Shown here: positions 1-6,528 of the stretch, piece by piece | How the letters are laid out: every line of letters begins with the position of its first letter | How positions within the stretch are numbered: position 1 is the first letter of the stretch | Assembly: GCA_964423615.1 (NCBI GenBank) | Contig: CAYRFQ010000191.1 | Location: forward strand, 1 to 6,579 | Direction of reading: 5' to 3' | DNA length: 6,579 nt | DNA from: CAYRFQ01 sp964423615 | Lineage (GTDB): Bacteria > Planctomycetota > Planctomycetia > Gemmatales > Gemmataceae | Notes under the pieces: model-generated | What the model saw: only the letters and a program-made list of their open reading frames with translations | The model's database searches: none | Told to the model about the DNA's origin: nothing | Translations under genes and position numbers: made by a program

Positions 1-31
1 AAAAGAAGAAAAACCGATCTCAAAATCGATC
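1..31 (-). terminator. Possible intrinsic terminator at the end of the sigma-kinase operon
   Basis: On the minus strand a 6-7 bp stem (ATCGAT pairing with ATCGGT, one or two G-T pairs) with a 6-nt loop lies at about 12-31. It runs straight into a pyrimidine tract of mostly T at 1-13. The hairpin base overlaps the kinase stop codon at 30-32. The stem is short and AT-rich, so termination strength is doubtful. The same structure occurs in the right-hand repeat copy. Confidence 0.45.
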
Positions 32-51
32 ACCGTAGCGCTGTAGTATTA
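1..51. repeat. Left copy of perfect 51-bp terminal inverted repeat
   Basis: Bases 1-51 are identical, base for base, to the reverse complement of 6529-6579. The match ends at base 52 (A here, G in the other copy). It may continue outward beyond the window, which cannot be seen. The copy overlaps the last six codons and the stop of the kinase gene. On the minus strand (outward) it begins TAATACTACAGCG and ends in a T-rich tract. No flanking target-site duplication can be assessed, because the repeat touches the window edge. It could be a dispersed genomic repeat at which an assembly broke, a transposon end, or an artefact. The repeat itself is certain; its nature is not. Confidence 0.97.
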
Positions 52-1166
52 AGATATTGTCCGAGGAGTTCGGCTACTTCCGCACTTGTCCAGGGTCTGG
101 CCTTTCTGTCTTTGGTTAGCAGCAAAGCAACGCAACTGGACAACCAAAGTGGAAGGTTCGGATCAATTTCATGAATCGGTGGCGGAGTATCATCGGTAAG
201 GCTACGCAACACCCCGAGGGTCGTTCTTCCGCGAAATGGTGAAGCGCCAGTGCACATGGCGTAAAGGACACTACCCAGGGCAAATAAATCGGCTCGGTGG
301 TCCACTTGTTCCCCGCGGGCTTGTTCCGGGGCCATGTACTCCGGGGTACCGATAACGACACCATGTTGAGTTAGGTTGACGTCATCGACACTCCGGGCCA
401 GACCAAAATCGGTGATCTTAACGGCACCTGTCTTTTCCTCGAGAAGAATGTTGGCCGGTTTGATGTCTCGATGGATCACACCCTGGGCATGAGCAGCCGC
501 CAGCCCGGCGGCTATTTCTTGACCAATGCGCACCACCTCAGTCACGGGTAGCGGTCCGCTCCGGTCCAGTCTTTCTTGGAGCGAATCGCCAGCGACATGC
601 TCCATGACCAAATAAGGCAAGCCCTGAACTTCGTCGACGCTGTGGACGACAATGACGTTCTTGTGACAGACGGCTGCGGACGACCGGGCTTCACGGATAA
701 AACGCTGCACCGCGTGACGGCTCCCGGCCAATGTCGGGGACATGACTTTCAGTGCCACCCACCGCTGAAGGGAAGGTTCGAACGCCCGTAAGACCACACC
801 TATTCCACCCTGTCCAATGATTTCATGAATTTCGTAATGGCTAAGGGTACCGAGTAAATCGTCACGGTCGCTCGGTTGCAAGAAGTAGAGTTCGACTGGA
901 CCAGGATGGTCAATGTCGATTATCCCTTCCTGGAGTTGCTCCAATAGTTCTTGTAGGGTCGGGTCGGGGGATTCTGTCTTGAGGTCCTCGAGCTGATGAG
1001 CCCACCGTCGAAAAGAAGCGTCGGCGTCGGGACGGTCTAGAAGGTCTCTACAAGTGGGGCACGTTTGCAAATGGGATTCGAACCAGGAGAGTTCGTCTTC
1101 CCGCAGGTCTTCGTGGCCCAAACGGTCCAACAGTTTTCCCGATTGGCATTCTGTTGTGCTGAGCAT
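30..1166 (-). CDS. Serine/threonine protein kinase with N-terminal zinc-finger anti-sigma-like motif
   Basis: Predicted 378-residue cytoplasmic Hanks-type Ser/Thr kinase. Residues 7-39 hold C7 and then H32-x3-C36-x2-C39, the pattern of zinc-binding anti-sigma domains. The kinase domain runs from about 110 to 370: glycine loop GQGGIGVV (118-125), lysine K140 in VALK, glutamate E159, catalytic loop HRDIKPAN (232-239), DFG (253-255), GTPEYMAPE (273-281) and D293. All residues needed for catalysis are present. The ATG at 1166 is chosen because GGAGG lies 7 nt upstream and the zinc motif follows at once; a longer frame reaching 1310 would overlap the sigma gene. It lies 19 nt downstream of the ECF sigma gene, so co-transcription is likely, and it probably modulates that sigma factor (inference). 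No transmembrane segment or sensory repeat follows the kinase domain, unlike many planctomycete kinases. The final NTTALR is encoded by the terminal repeat, so the C-terminus may be truncated. Confidence 0.93.
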   Translation of the reverse strand: MLSTTECQSGKLLDRLGHEDLREDELSWFESHLQTCPTCRDLLDRPDADASFRRWAHQLEDLKTESPDPTLQELLEQLQEGIIDIDHPGPVELYFLQPSDRDDLLGTLSHYEIHEIIGQGGIGVVLRAFEPSLQRWVALKVMSPTLAGSRHAVQRFIREARSSAAVCHKNVIVVHSVDEVQGLPYLVMEHVAGDSLQERLDRSGPLPVTEVVRIGQEIAAGLAAAHAQGVIHRDIKPANILLEEKTGAVKITDFGLARSVDDVNLTQHGVVIGTPEYMAPEQARGEQVDHRADLFALGSVLYAMCTGASPFRGRTTLGVLRSLTDDTPPPIHEIDPNLPLWLSSCVALLLTKDRKARPWTSAEVAELLGQYLNTTALR

Positions 1167-1173
1167 ACGAATT

Positions 1174-1178
1174 CCTCC
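1174..1178 (-). promoter_or_regulatory. Ribosome binding site of the kinase gene
   Basis: GGAGG on the minus strand, 7 nt before the ATG at 1166 and inside the 19-nt gap after the sigma factor stop. It decides the kinase start against the upstream in-frame ATG codons, which would lie within the sigma gene. Confidence 0.85.
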
Positions 1179-1185
1179 GTCAAAG

Positions 1186-1779
1186 TCAGGGTTCCTGGGC
1201 GGAACGAATGAGATCTTGTAATCGAGCCCGGATACGGCTACGGGCGTGATAAACTGATGCCAAGGATAGTTTGAGTTCGTCAGCCACCTGTTTGCCTGGT
1301 TCACCATCAATGGCGGTTCGCCAGAAAGCGTTCCAGGTTTTCTCGGCTACCTCGTTTCGAACCAGTTCGCAAGCCCAGGCGAAAACCCGGCGTTCCCACT
1401 CAGCTTCCCAGACGTCTTCACTCGGGTGTTCTTCCAAGACCTCGTTCGGAAGCTCTTGAACGTTGCACTGGCTGAAATTTTTCTGCCGAACTCCCTGGTC
1501 TCGCCGCCAGTTAGAAAGTTTCCGCCGAACGACCTGAAAAAGCCAACTGCGGAAATGCCCACGGTCGGGATCATAGACGAGCCGCTTCACCCCAGCCGTG
1601 ACCGCTCGAAAAACATCCTGCGATAAATCCGCAGCATCTGCATCTTGAAGTCCTTGCTTTCGCAGGTACCCATACACCAGCGGTCCATACAACGATACGA
1701 AATCCCGCCAGGCCACTTCGTCCTGAGGGTTTCGCAACCTCATGAGCAGGCTCACCCGAGTTACAGGAATTTCAGCCAT
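1186..1779 (-). CDS. ECF-type sigma-70 family RNA polymerase sigma factor
   Basis: Predicted 197-residue alternative sigma factor that would direct RNA polymerase to a small regulon. Region 2 spans about 20-95: DAADLSQDVFRAV (48-60) matches the core-binding helix of region 2.2, and the stretch around GHFRSWLFQVVRRKL (74-88) corresponds to regions 2.3-2.4, which melt and read the -10 element. An acidic linker (about 105-130) leads to region 4 at about 145-192, with a helix-turn-helix near GKQVADELKLSLASVYHARSR for -35 recognition. The opening VTRVSLLMRLRNPQDEVAW is typical of planctomycete ECF factors. The length is normal for the family. The kinase gene follows after 19 nt, and sigma factors of this type paired with Ser/Thr kinases are known in Planctomycetes. 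Control by the kinase, by binding or phosphorylation, is inferred. The ATG at 1779 matches the family N-terminus, although the ribosome binding site is weak. Confidence 0.92.
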   Translation of the reverse strand: MAEIPVTRVSLLMRLRNPQDEVAWRDFVSLYGPLVYGYLRKQGLQDADAADLSQDVFRAVTAGVKRLVYDPDRGHFRSWLFQVVRRKLSNWRRDQGVRQKNFSQCNVQELPNEVLEEHPSEDVWEAEWERRVFAWACELVRNEVAEKTWNAFWRTAIDGEPGKQVADELKLSLASVYHARSRIRARLQDLIRSAQEP

Positions 1780-1802
1780 GGGGTCCCAACCTTAGCGCCT
1801 CT

Positions 1803-1808
1803 ATTATC
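1803..1808 (-). promoter_or_regulatory. Possible -10 element upstream of the sigma factor gene
   Basis: GATAAT on the minus strand, five of six matches to TATAAT, 23 nt before the sigma ATG. No good -35 (TTGACA or ECF-type GGAAC) is seen at the right distance, so this is only a candidate. Confidence 0.2.
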
Positions 1809-1900
1809 CAATTCCCGCTACCAGGAGAAACCTGCCATGTGGGTCCAGATTTTTTTCAGATCTTTTGATTCGCTCGTTTTTCCGATGACCTCTACTTTCG

Positions 1901-1923
1901 AGAGCTCCGGTCTTGAGGGCTCT
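1901..1923. other. Imperfect hairpin in the divergent region
   Basis: AGAGCTC (1901-1907) can pair with GGGCTCT read from 1917 to 1923, giving a 7-bp stem with one G-T pair and a 9-nt loop. No T-tract follows on either strand, so it is not an obvious terminator. It could be a regulatory structure or chance. Confidence 0.2.
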
Positions 1924-2155
1924 TATCGGTCCAGCTCGGAAATGTTGAAAGCATTGCCGACGACTGAGAGCGTCTGAGCCCGCTCTACTAAACACAAATC
2001 TAGAATTGCAGGAAGGTTCACCACGATACACGAATCCTGAAGATATAGCGAAGACTCATCTCTCCGGGAATGACGGTCCGTGCAGCACCATACAACGTCT
2101 TTTGCCCTATCGATTTCATAGACGGAGCCTACGTTACGGTTCACTTGGAACAAAA

Positions 2156-2170
2156 ATCATCGATGATAAT
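2156..2170 (+). promoter_or_regulatory. 12-bp palindrome overlapping a -10-like hexamer
   Basis: ATCATCGATGAT (2156-2167) is a perfect palindrome. It overlaps GATAAT (2165-2170), a five-of-six match to a -10 box on the plus strand. A TTGGAA sits just upstream at 2145-2150, but the 14-nt spacing is too short for a standard promoter. It lies about 350 nt before the esterase start. It is a candidate operator and promoter for the esterase gene, and may be chance. Confidence 0.2.
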
Positions 2171-2510
2171 GGCAATTTTCTCGGCCAACAACATCTGTGA
2201 CAATTACCGAACAGAACACAGAGCCCCAAAAGGAAAACGGTCCTCAGTGTTTTGGAATGAACATAGTCACACTTTTAGCCCTTCGATTAGCTCCCACCAC
2301 GCGACAGCGCTTCCCACTTTCCCTATGCCTCGAGTTGTCGCCCCGTTGTGTCAGATTTATGCCTCCCTGGCTTGGAAAATGTCAACATCTACTGATTCAA
2401 TCAAAGAAAAAGTTTCGGCTCATGAGATTCCATCGCACAGACGAGTTCTTGCGTATCAGCACAATCCAAAGTACTTTTGGACTGAAATCCTGTATTTGCC
2501 CGAACAACTT

Positions 2511-2515
2511 GGGAG
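2511..2515 (+). promoter_or_regulatory. Ribosome binding site of the esterase gene
   Basis: GGGAG followed by 7 nt and the ATG at 2523. It supports this start over the in-frame ATG at 2070, which would add 151 unrecognisable residues ahead of a clear signal peptide. Confidence 0.75.
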
Positions 2516-2522
2516 AAGAAAG

Positions 2523-3551
2523 ATGCAAAGACTCGTCCTGATTGTCCTCGTAGTGGCTACGATCTCAGCGAACATTAGCGCAGCCGAAGACGGCAGCTCT
2601 AGGACACGACAACCACAAAAAACCGACAAAAAGCCCCCTTTGAAAGTTTTCATTTTGGCTGGTCAATCCAACATGCAAGGCCACGGATTCATCAAAGCCG
2701 AACCTCGAAGGAACGGCGGCAAGGGTTCGTTGGAATACTTGGTCAAGAACCCTAAGACTGCTCAAAGATTCAAACATCTAGTCGATTCTGATGGCAATTG
2801 GGTCAAGCGAAATGACGTCTGGATCTGGCACTTTGACCGCAAAGGCCCATTGACTGTGGGTTACGGTGCCAGGAAAGATCTGATTGGTCCAGAGCTACAG
2901 TTCGGACATGTCATTGGAGATCACTTTGGTGAGCCAGTCCTGATTATCGAAACGTCATGGGGCGGACGATCTTTGGCAGTCGATTTTCGTCCACCCAGTT
3001 CGGGTCCTGTTCCCGCGAATTTCGGCCAGCGATTACTGGAAGAAGTCCAGAAGAACCCAAAAATCGTAGGAAGGAACTATCGTGAGATGTTCATGCATGT
3101 CCGCGACGTGTTGAAAAACCTCAAGAAACTTTTTCCTGACTACGACGGTCGGGCTTACGAGATCGCTGGTTTTGGTTGGCACCAAGGCTGGAATGATCGC
3201 GTCAATCAGTCGTTTAACGATGAATACGAAAAAAATATGGCGAACTTCATCCGAGACGTTCGTAAAGAACTCGGCAAACAGAATCTACCGTTCGTGATCG
3301 CCGAAACGGGAATGAGTGGCTTCAAGGAAAAACATCCCCGCGCGTTGTCGCTCATGCGAGCTCAAGCGGCCGTGGCCAAAAGGAAAGAATTTAAGGGGAA
3401 TGTCGGCTTTGTCGGAACCAAAGGCTTCTTCCGACCAAGAGAGGAATCACCTTCTGGTCAAAGCTATCATTGGAACACCAATGCAGAGACCTATTTCCTC
3501 ATTGGGGACGCCATGGGAAAAGCCATGATTCAGCTATGCAAGACACAGTGA
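2523..3551 (+). CDS. Secreted sialate O-acetylesterase-like carbohydrate esterase (SASA/DUF303 family)
   Basis: Predicted 342-residue SGNH-type hydrolase expected to remove acetyl groups from glycans outside the cytoplasm. A signal peptide spans 1-20 (MQRLVLIVLVVATISANISA, cleavage before AED). The mature protein opens its fold with KVFILAGQSNMQGHG, where S49 in GQSNM is the likely nucleophile. GPELQFG (122-128), ETSWGGRSLAVDF (143-155) and GWHQGWND (218-225) are the further conserved blocks. The C-terminal SYHWNTNAETYFLIGDAMGKAM (314-335) carries H316, the likely catalytic histidine. All expected blocks are present and the length is normal, so the enzyme should be active. Planctomycetes encode many such esterases, often beside sulfatases or glycosidases. 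It converges on the beta-helix gene, so the two are not in one operon, but both could act on the same polysaccharide. The substrate is not shown by the sequence; sialic acid, xylan and other acetylated sugars are all possible. Confidence 0.92.
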   Translation: MQRLVLIVLVVATISANISAAEDGSSRTRQPQKTDKKPPLKVFILAGQSNMQGHGFIKAEPRRNGGKGSLEYLVKNPKTAQRFKHLVDSDGNWVKRNDVWIWHFDRKGPLTVGYGARKDLIGPELQFGHVIGDHFGEPVLIIETSWGGRSLAVDFRPPSSGPVPANFGQRLLEEVQKNPKIVGRNYREMFMHVRDVLKNLKKLFPDYDGRAYEIAGFGWHQGWNDRVNQSFNDEYEKNMANFIRDVRKELGKQNLPFVIAETGMSGFKEKHPRALSLMRAQAAVAKRKEFKGNVGFVGTKGFFRPREESPSGQSYHWNTNAETYFLIGDAMGKAMIQLCKTQ

Positions 3552-3626
3552 CTTGAAGATTCATCCTGCAGTCATGTCAGGAGGACCCACTGTCGCCAAG
3601 CGCAGCAGCGGGTTTTTCCACCCCCA
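3545..3626. terminator. Possible bidirectional terminator region between convergent genes
   Basis: The 93-bp spacer between the esterase and beta-helix stop codons holds weak symmetric elements. ACAGTG (3545-3550) and CACTGT (3588-3593) flank an inner TCCTG/CAGGA stem with a 9-nt loop. A small GGGT/ACCC hairpin lies around 3610-3623. No strong GC stem followed by a T-tract is present, so assignment as a terminator rests mainly on position. Confidence 0.25.
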
Positions 3627-3644
3627 ATAAACCACTTCCTGGAC

Positions 3645-5540
3645 TCACTCTATTCCATCCAACAGTTTGCGAAACTCCGGTTCAACACCTGCTCCAAGAA
3701 CTTGGGTGACTTTATCTTGTGGGTACTGTTTTCGATAGTTCGTCTGTGTCATCGCGACGTTATCGCGCTTCCTGATCGTCGCTGGTTTGGTGTTGTTGTA
3801 ACGAAGAGTTGGGACTCCTTCCGGATGGACAAGAACGTTGCCAACAACGGTCACGTCCCACGCCTTGTGAAACCGCAGCGGAGACTTCTCAACATCGTGA
3901 ATACAATTCGACTCGATTCGGATTAGATCACTTCCTTGATCGAGAAACATACCATTCGATTCCGCGCGTCCCGCATTCAACGGGATGTGATGGATGTGAT
4001 TATGCTTCAATACAGTCCCCGGTTGTCTCCCGAGTGTGTAAATCCCACCACCGTCACTGAGTCTTTGCATCACATGATGAATATGATTGTACTCGACTCT
4101 GTGACCACCGGTGTTGGTGTTGGTTCGATCCCATTTCCACCCCAGAGACACACCCGTATACGGTAAATCCCGAATTTCGTTGTGGTGGATGTAAATTCGG
4201 TTGGCTAAACCAACCCATACACCGACGCTACCAAAAAACTGAATACCACCCTTCCGTATGAGATTGTTGGCAATCACATGATCCGAGGCACCCGTAGTTG
4301 GTGCCACTTGCCACCAGGTCTTGCCCTTTACTCGTCGACTGCCATCTTCACCAATGTTGATACAGTTACCCGAAATATCCTCAAACACATTTCCCACAAT
4401 ACGACATCGACGGGTGTGTGCAGCGAACGAAATACCAGATAACCCAATCTGAGAAATACGGCAGTCTACGATGGAACATTGCTCGGCATGTTGAAACACG
4501 ATGGAAGAATCCATCATTCGTCGGGACGAATGATTCTTCTCGAAATTTCTGTATTCGTGGACAGTAGCCTGGCCGGAAGCATAACCTCCTGCCGGAAGAG
4601 CCCATTGGGCGTGCGAAAACGTCAAACCTTTGAAGTGCAAGTTGCGAACAAGGTCCGCTGAGTTCCCCATAATGACGACAAGTTGGCCCAGAGTTGGAAT
4701 AACAGCTTGGATATTCTCAGCAGTCTCCCCTGGTTTGGGTTTGTAAATCAACGTTTTTCTTTTTGCATTCCAAGCCCATTCACCAGGTTGATCAAGAAAC
4801 GCTAAATCTCCCTCCAAATAATAACGCGGGTTTCTCTCGAAATGATCTATTTTGTAATGATCAGCTATGCAACCAATGGGATACCGCACAACCAACCGAT
4901 TCGTTTTCGAATCGAAACTTTTTACCGGGATTCTCGATATCGACCAATCATGCAGAAACACTAACTCCGCCACATCACCTACCGTCTTCAGCTTATCCGT
5001 CGACTTCGCAAAGAAACTCGTACGTCGATCTTGTCCGGCTTTCTCGATACGGAAATAGCCGGTATTGGGGTGCCGGGCACGCCGGGCACGATTACCATTC
5101 ACAAAGAGTTCTCGGAGAGCTAAATTGTCCGTGTTAATATCAGCCAATGAAGCCGACAAGTTTCCGTCATCCTGTAGTTTCCAGTTAGAGATCGCTACCC
5201 CACCAGAAATCAATGCTGTTTCCCCTTTTGCCGACTGAAAGGTAACGCGGAACTTCTTGGCTGGCATGTGTTTTGGAGTAACTACGAGTGGTTGTTCAAG
5301 CCGATGTGTGCCCTTGTGAAGAATCACACGGATGTTGGCCTGCGTTTGCTTCTGACGCAATTGAGCAAGGCGTTTCAGCACTTGACCGAGAGAACGAATC
5401 GGTCTGTCGGCAGTGCCCGGATGAAAGTCCCGCCCTGTAGTCGCCACATGAATATCTACTTGCTTGGTCGGCTCTGCAAATACCGGCACAACACAGGAAG
5501 TAGTTAAGACAATCACGTAGATAGAGATTCGTGAACTCAC
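3645..5540 (-). CDS. Secreted right-handed parallel beta-helix protein, GH141-like
   Basis: Predicted 631-residue exported protein, probably a glycoside hydrolase or polysaccharide-binding protein. From the proposed GTG start, residues 1-22 form a signal peptide (hydrophobic IYVIVLTTSCVVPVFA, cleavage before EP). IHVATTGRDFHPGTADRPIRSLGQ (30-53) is the usual opening of this family. A beta-sandwich-like insert follows, with ISGGVAISNWK (111-121), LFVNGNRARRARHPNTGYFR (145-164) and LDQPGEWAWNAKRKTLIYKPKPGE (249-272). The parallel helix runs from about 285 to 575, with repeated N-x-I/F-x-D/H-I coils such as NEIRDLPYTGVSLGWKW and NHIHHVMQRLSDGGGIYTLG. This layout resembles GH141 proteins (known members act on fucose- or xylan-containing glycans); D496 in LSDGGG is a plausible active-site residue but unproven. 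The GTG at 5538-5540 is chosen for the signal peptide. An upstream in-frame ATG at 5717 would overlap hemD and bury that signal 60 residues in. hemD lies upstream on the same strand, 145 nt away from this start. Confidence 0.85.
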   Translation of the reverse strand: MSSRISIYVIVLTTSCVVPVFAEPTKQVDIHVATTGRDFHPGTADRPIRSLGQVLKRLAQLRQKQTQANIRVILHKGTHRLEQPLVVTPKHMPAKKFRVTFQSAKGETALISGGVAISNWKLQDDGNLSASLADINTDNLALRELFVNGNRARRARHPNTGYFRIEKAGQDRRTSFFAKSTDKLKTVGDVAELVFLHDWSISRIPVKSFDSKTNRLVVRYPIGCIADHYKIDHFERNPRYYLEGDLAFLDQPGEWAWNAKRKTLIYKPKPGETAENIQAVIPTLGQLVVIMGNSADLVRNLHFKGLTFSHAQWALPAGGYASGQATVHEYRNFEKNHSSRRMMDSSIVFQHAEQCSIVDCRISQIGLSGISFAAHTRRCRIVGNVFEDISGNCINIGEDGSRRVKGKTWWQVAPTTGASDHVIANNLIRKGGIQFFGSVGVWVGLANRIYIHHNEIRDLPYTGVSLGWKWDRTNTNTGGHRVEYNHIHHVMQRLSDGGGIYTLGRQPGTVLKHNHIHHIPLNAGRAESNGMFLDQGSDLIRIESNCIHDVEKSPLRFHKAWDVTVVGNVLVHPEGVPTLRYNNTKPATIRKRDNVAMTQTNYRKQYPQDKVTQVLGAGVEPEFRKLLDGIE

Positions 5541-5685
5541 TGTTTTCTCACAAACTAGATTCGGATCAAGTTCAAGAACGGTTGATACTCGTGGGTGTTT
5601 GTTCACGGATATCGGGCAACAAGACGGGCTACGATCAGGAGCCAAGACCCCGTTGTGGATAAAAGACGGGTTCCATGAGTTCGGG

Positions 5686-6513
5686 TCATTCCCCTTGAGT
5701 TCTCTGTTGTTCGACATCGGCTTTGATATGCTTCACCAAATTTTTCATAACAAAGCCTTGCTCGGGACAAACGTGGACCGGTGCGTTGTATCTCCGCAAC
5801 GTTTCCGCAACAACAGGTCCAACCGCAGCTGTTCGCGTATTAACTAACCCAGACCGCAGTTCCTCTCCCAAGTTACGTTCTTCTGACACCTGAAACAATC
5901 GGTCTACCTGCGGACTGCTTGTCAACGCAAGATAGTTGATTGCACCGCTAGACATTTGTCCAATCAAATCCGACACCTTCCCTGCGTCGGAAGCTGACGC
6001 GTAAACGTAAGGCAGGGTAGCAACCATTTTCGCACCAGACTCCTCCAGAAAAGTTTCCAGAGCTGGGTTCGTCGGAGCATAGAGCTGAACCCCGACCGAT
6101 TTACCTTCCAGGAATTCTTTCTTGAGAGTTGCGATCACGCCATCGGTAGTTGGAGTTTCCGCAACTTTGGTCGGCTTCAGGTTGATTTCTTTCAGAGCCT
6201 TGACCGGCTTCGGACCTCGAGTAATCAAACACGTTTTCCCCAACGCGGAGATAACCTCCGCTTGAATGGTAGCCTGATCCGCGATGGCCAACAACCTCCG
6301 GACTCCCTCTCCGGTGAACAACACAACGTAGTCATATCCTTTTTCCACAAGCACGTTCAACCAACCCACTACAGGTGAGATATCGGAAGGGTCCAAAATG
6401 CTCACCATTGGACAGCGAACGATTGTTGCTCCTTCCTGTTCGAGCATCTGAACTAATTCTTCTAGTTGCCGCCCTTCGGCCACGGCGATGGTTTGACCTT
6501 GCAGGGAAGCCAT
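5686..6513 (-). CDS. hemD: Uroporphyrinogen-III synthase family protein (HemD-like)
   Basis: Predicted 275-residue cytoplasmic enzyme that would cyclise hydroxymethylbilane to uroporphyrinogen III, the branch point to haem, sirohaem and cobalamin. The family has low sequence conservation and two similar lobes; both are visible. Lobe one starts at LQGQTIAVAEGRQLEELVQMLEQEGATIVRCP (4-35), with YDYVVLFTGEGVRRLL (60-75) in its second half. Lobe two carries NYLALTSSPQVDRLF (193-207) and TAAVGPVVAETLRRYNAPVHVCPE (228-251), matching the typical 'S-P-V' and 'A-x-G-x-x-T/V-A-x-A/T-L' motifs. Length is normal and nothing appears truncated. The ATG at 6513 has GGAGGGA 7 nt upstream. No other tetrapyrrole gene is present in the window. 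The upstream region is taken up by the terminal repeat 15 nt before the start. The beta-helix gene follows in the same direction but is unlikely to share its function. Confidence 0.85.
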   Translation of the reverse strand: MASLQGQTIAVAEGRQLEELVQMLEQEGATIVRCPMVSILDPSDISPVVGWLNVLVEKGYDYVVLFTGEGVRRLLAIADQATIQAEVISALGKTCLITRGPKPVKALKEINLKPTKVAETPTTDGVIATLKKEFLEGKSVGVQLYAPTNPALETFLEESGAKMVATLPYVYASASDAGKVSDLIGQMSSGAINYLALTSSPQVDRLFQVSEERNLGEELRSGLVNTRTAAVGPVVAETLRRYNAPVHVCPEQGFVMKNLVKHIKADVEQQRTQGE

Positions 6514-6520
6514 CGGAATT

Positions 6521-6527
6521 TCCCTCC
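6521..6527 (-). promoter_or_regulatory. Ribosome binding site of hemD
   Basis: GGAGGGA on the minus strand, 7 nt before the ATG at 6513. It lies a single base inside the inner edge of the right terminal repeat (6529), so the repeat or sequence outside the window must supply the promoter. Confidence 0.8.
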
Positions 6528-6528
6528 C

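Larger units (their letters stand above)
1780..2522. other. 743-bp divergent intergenic region, no convincing gene
   Basis: This stretch separates the divergently transcribed sigma and esterase genes and must hold the promoters of both. Frames open across parts of it translate to low-complexity-free but unrecognisable peptides with no family motif, and none has a good ribosome binding site. No tRNA cloverleaf is evident. It contains a 7-bp stem hairpin around 1901-1923 and a perfect 12-bp palindrome at 2156-2167. It could hide a decayed gene or a small RNA, but I see no positive evidence for either. Confidence 0.6.

Noticed and set aside
1167..1310. Upstream extension of the kinase by 48 residues
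   Set aside because: It would overlap the sigma region 4 coding sequence by over 120 nt, and GGAGG sits correctly before the ATG at 1166.
2070..2522. In-frame upstream extension of the esterase by 151 residues from the ATG at 2070
   Set aside because: The extension shows no family similarity, would place a clear signal peptide internally, and the ATG at 2523 has a good GGGAG ribosome binding site.
2197..2541. Plus-strand open frame of 114 residues
   Set aside because: It has an unrecognisable cysteine- and arginine-rich translation, overlaps the esterase start, and has no ribosome binding site. It is probably chance.
5072..5089. Tandem duplication of GCCGGGCAC
   Set aside because: It encodes RAR-RAR within the beta-helix protein at a basic motif typical of the family, so it is simple coding repetition and not a separate element.
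4763..5137. Plus-strand open frame of 124 residues
   Set aside because: It is antisense to the beta-helix gene, which has strong family motifs throughout. It is a shadow frame.
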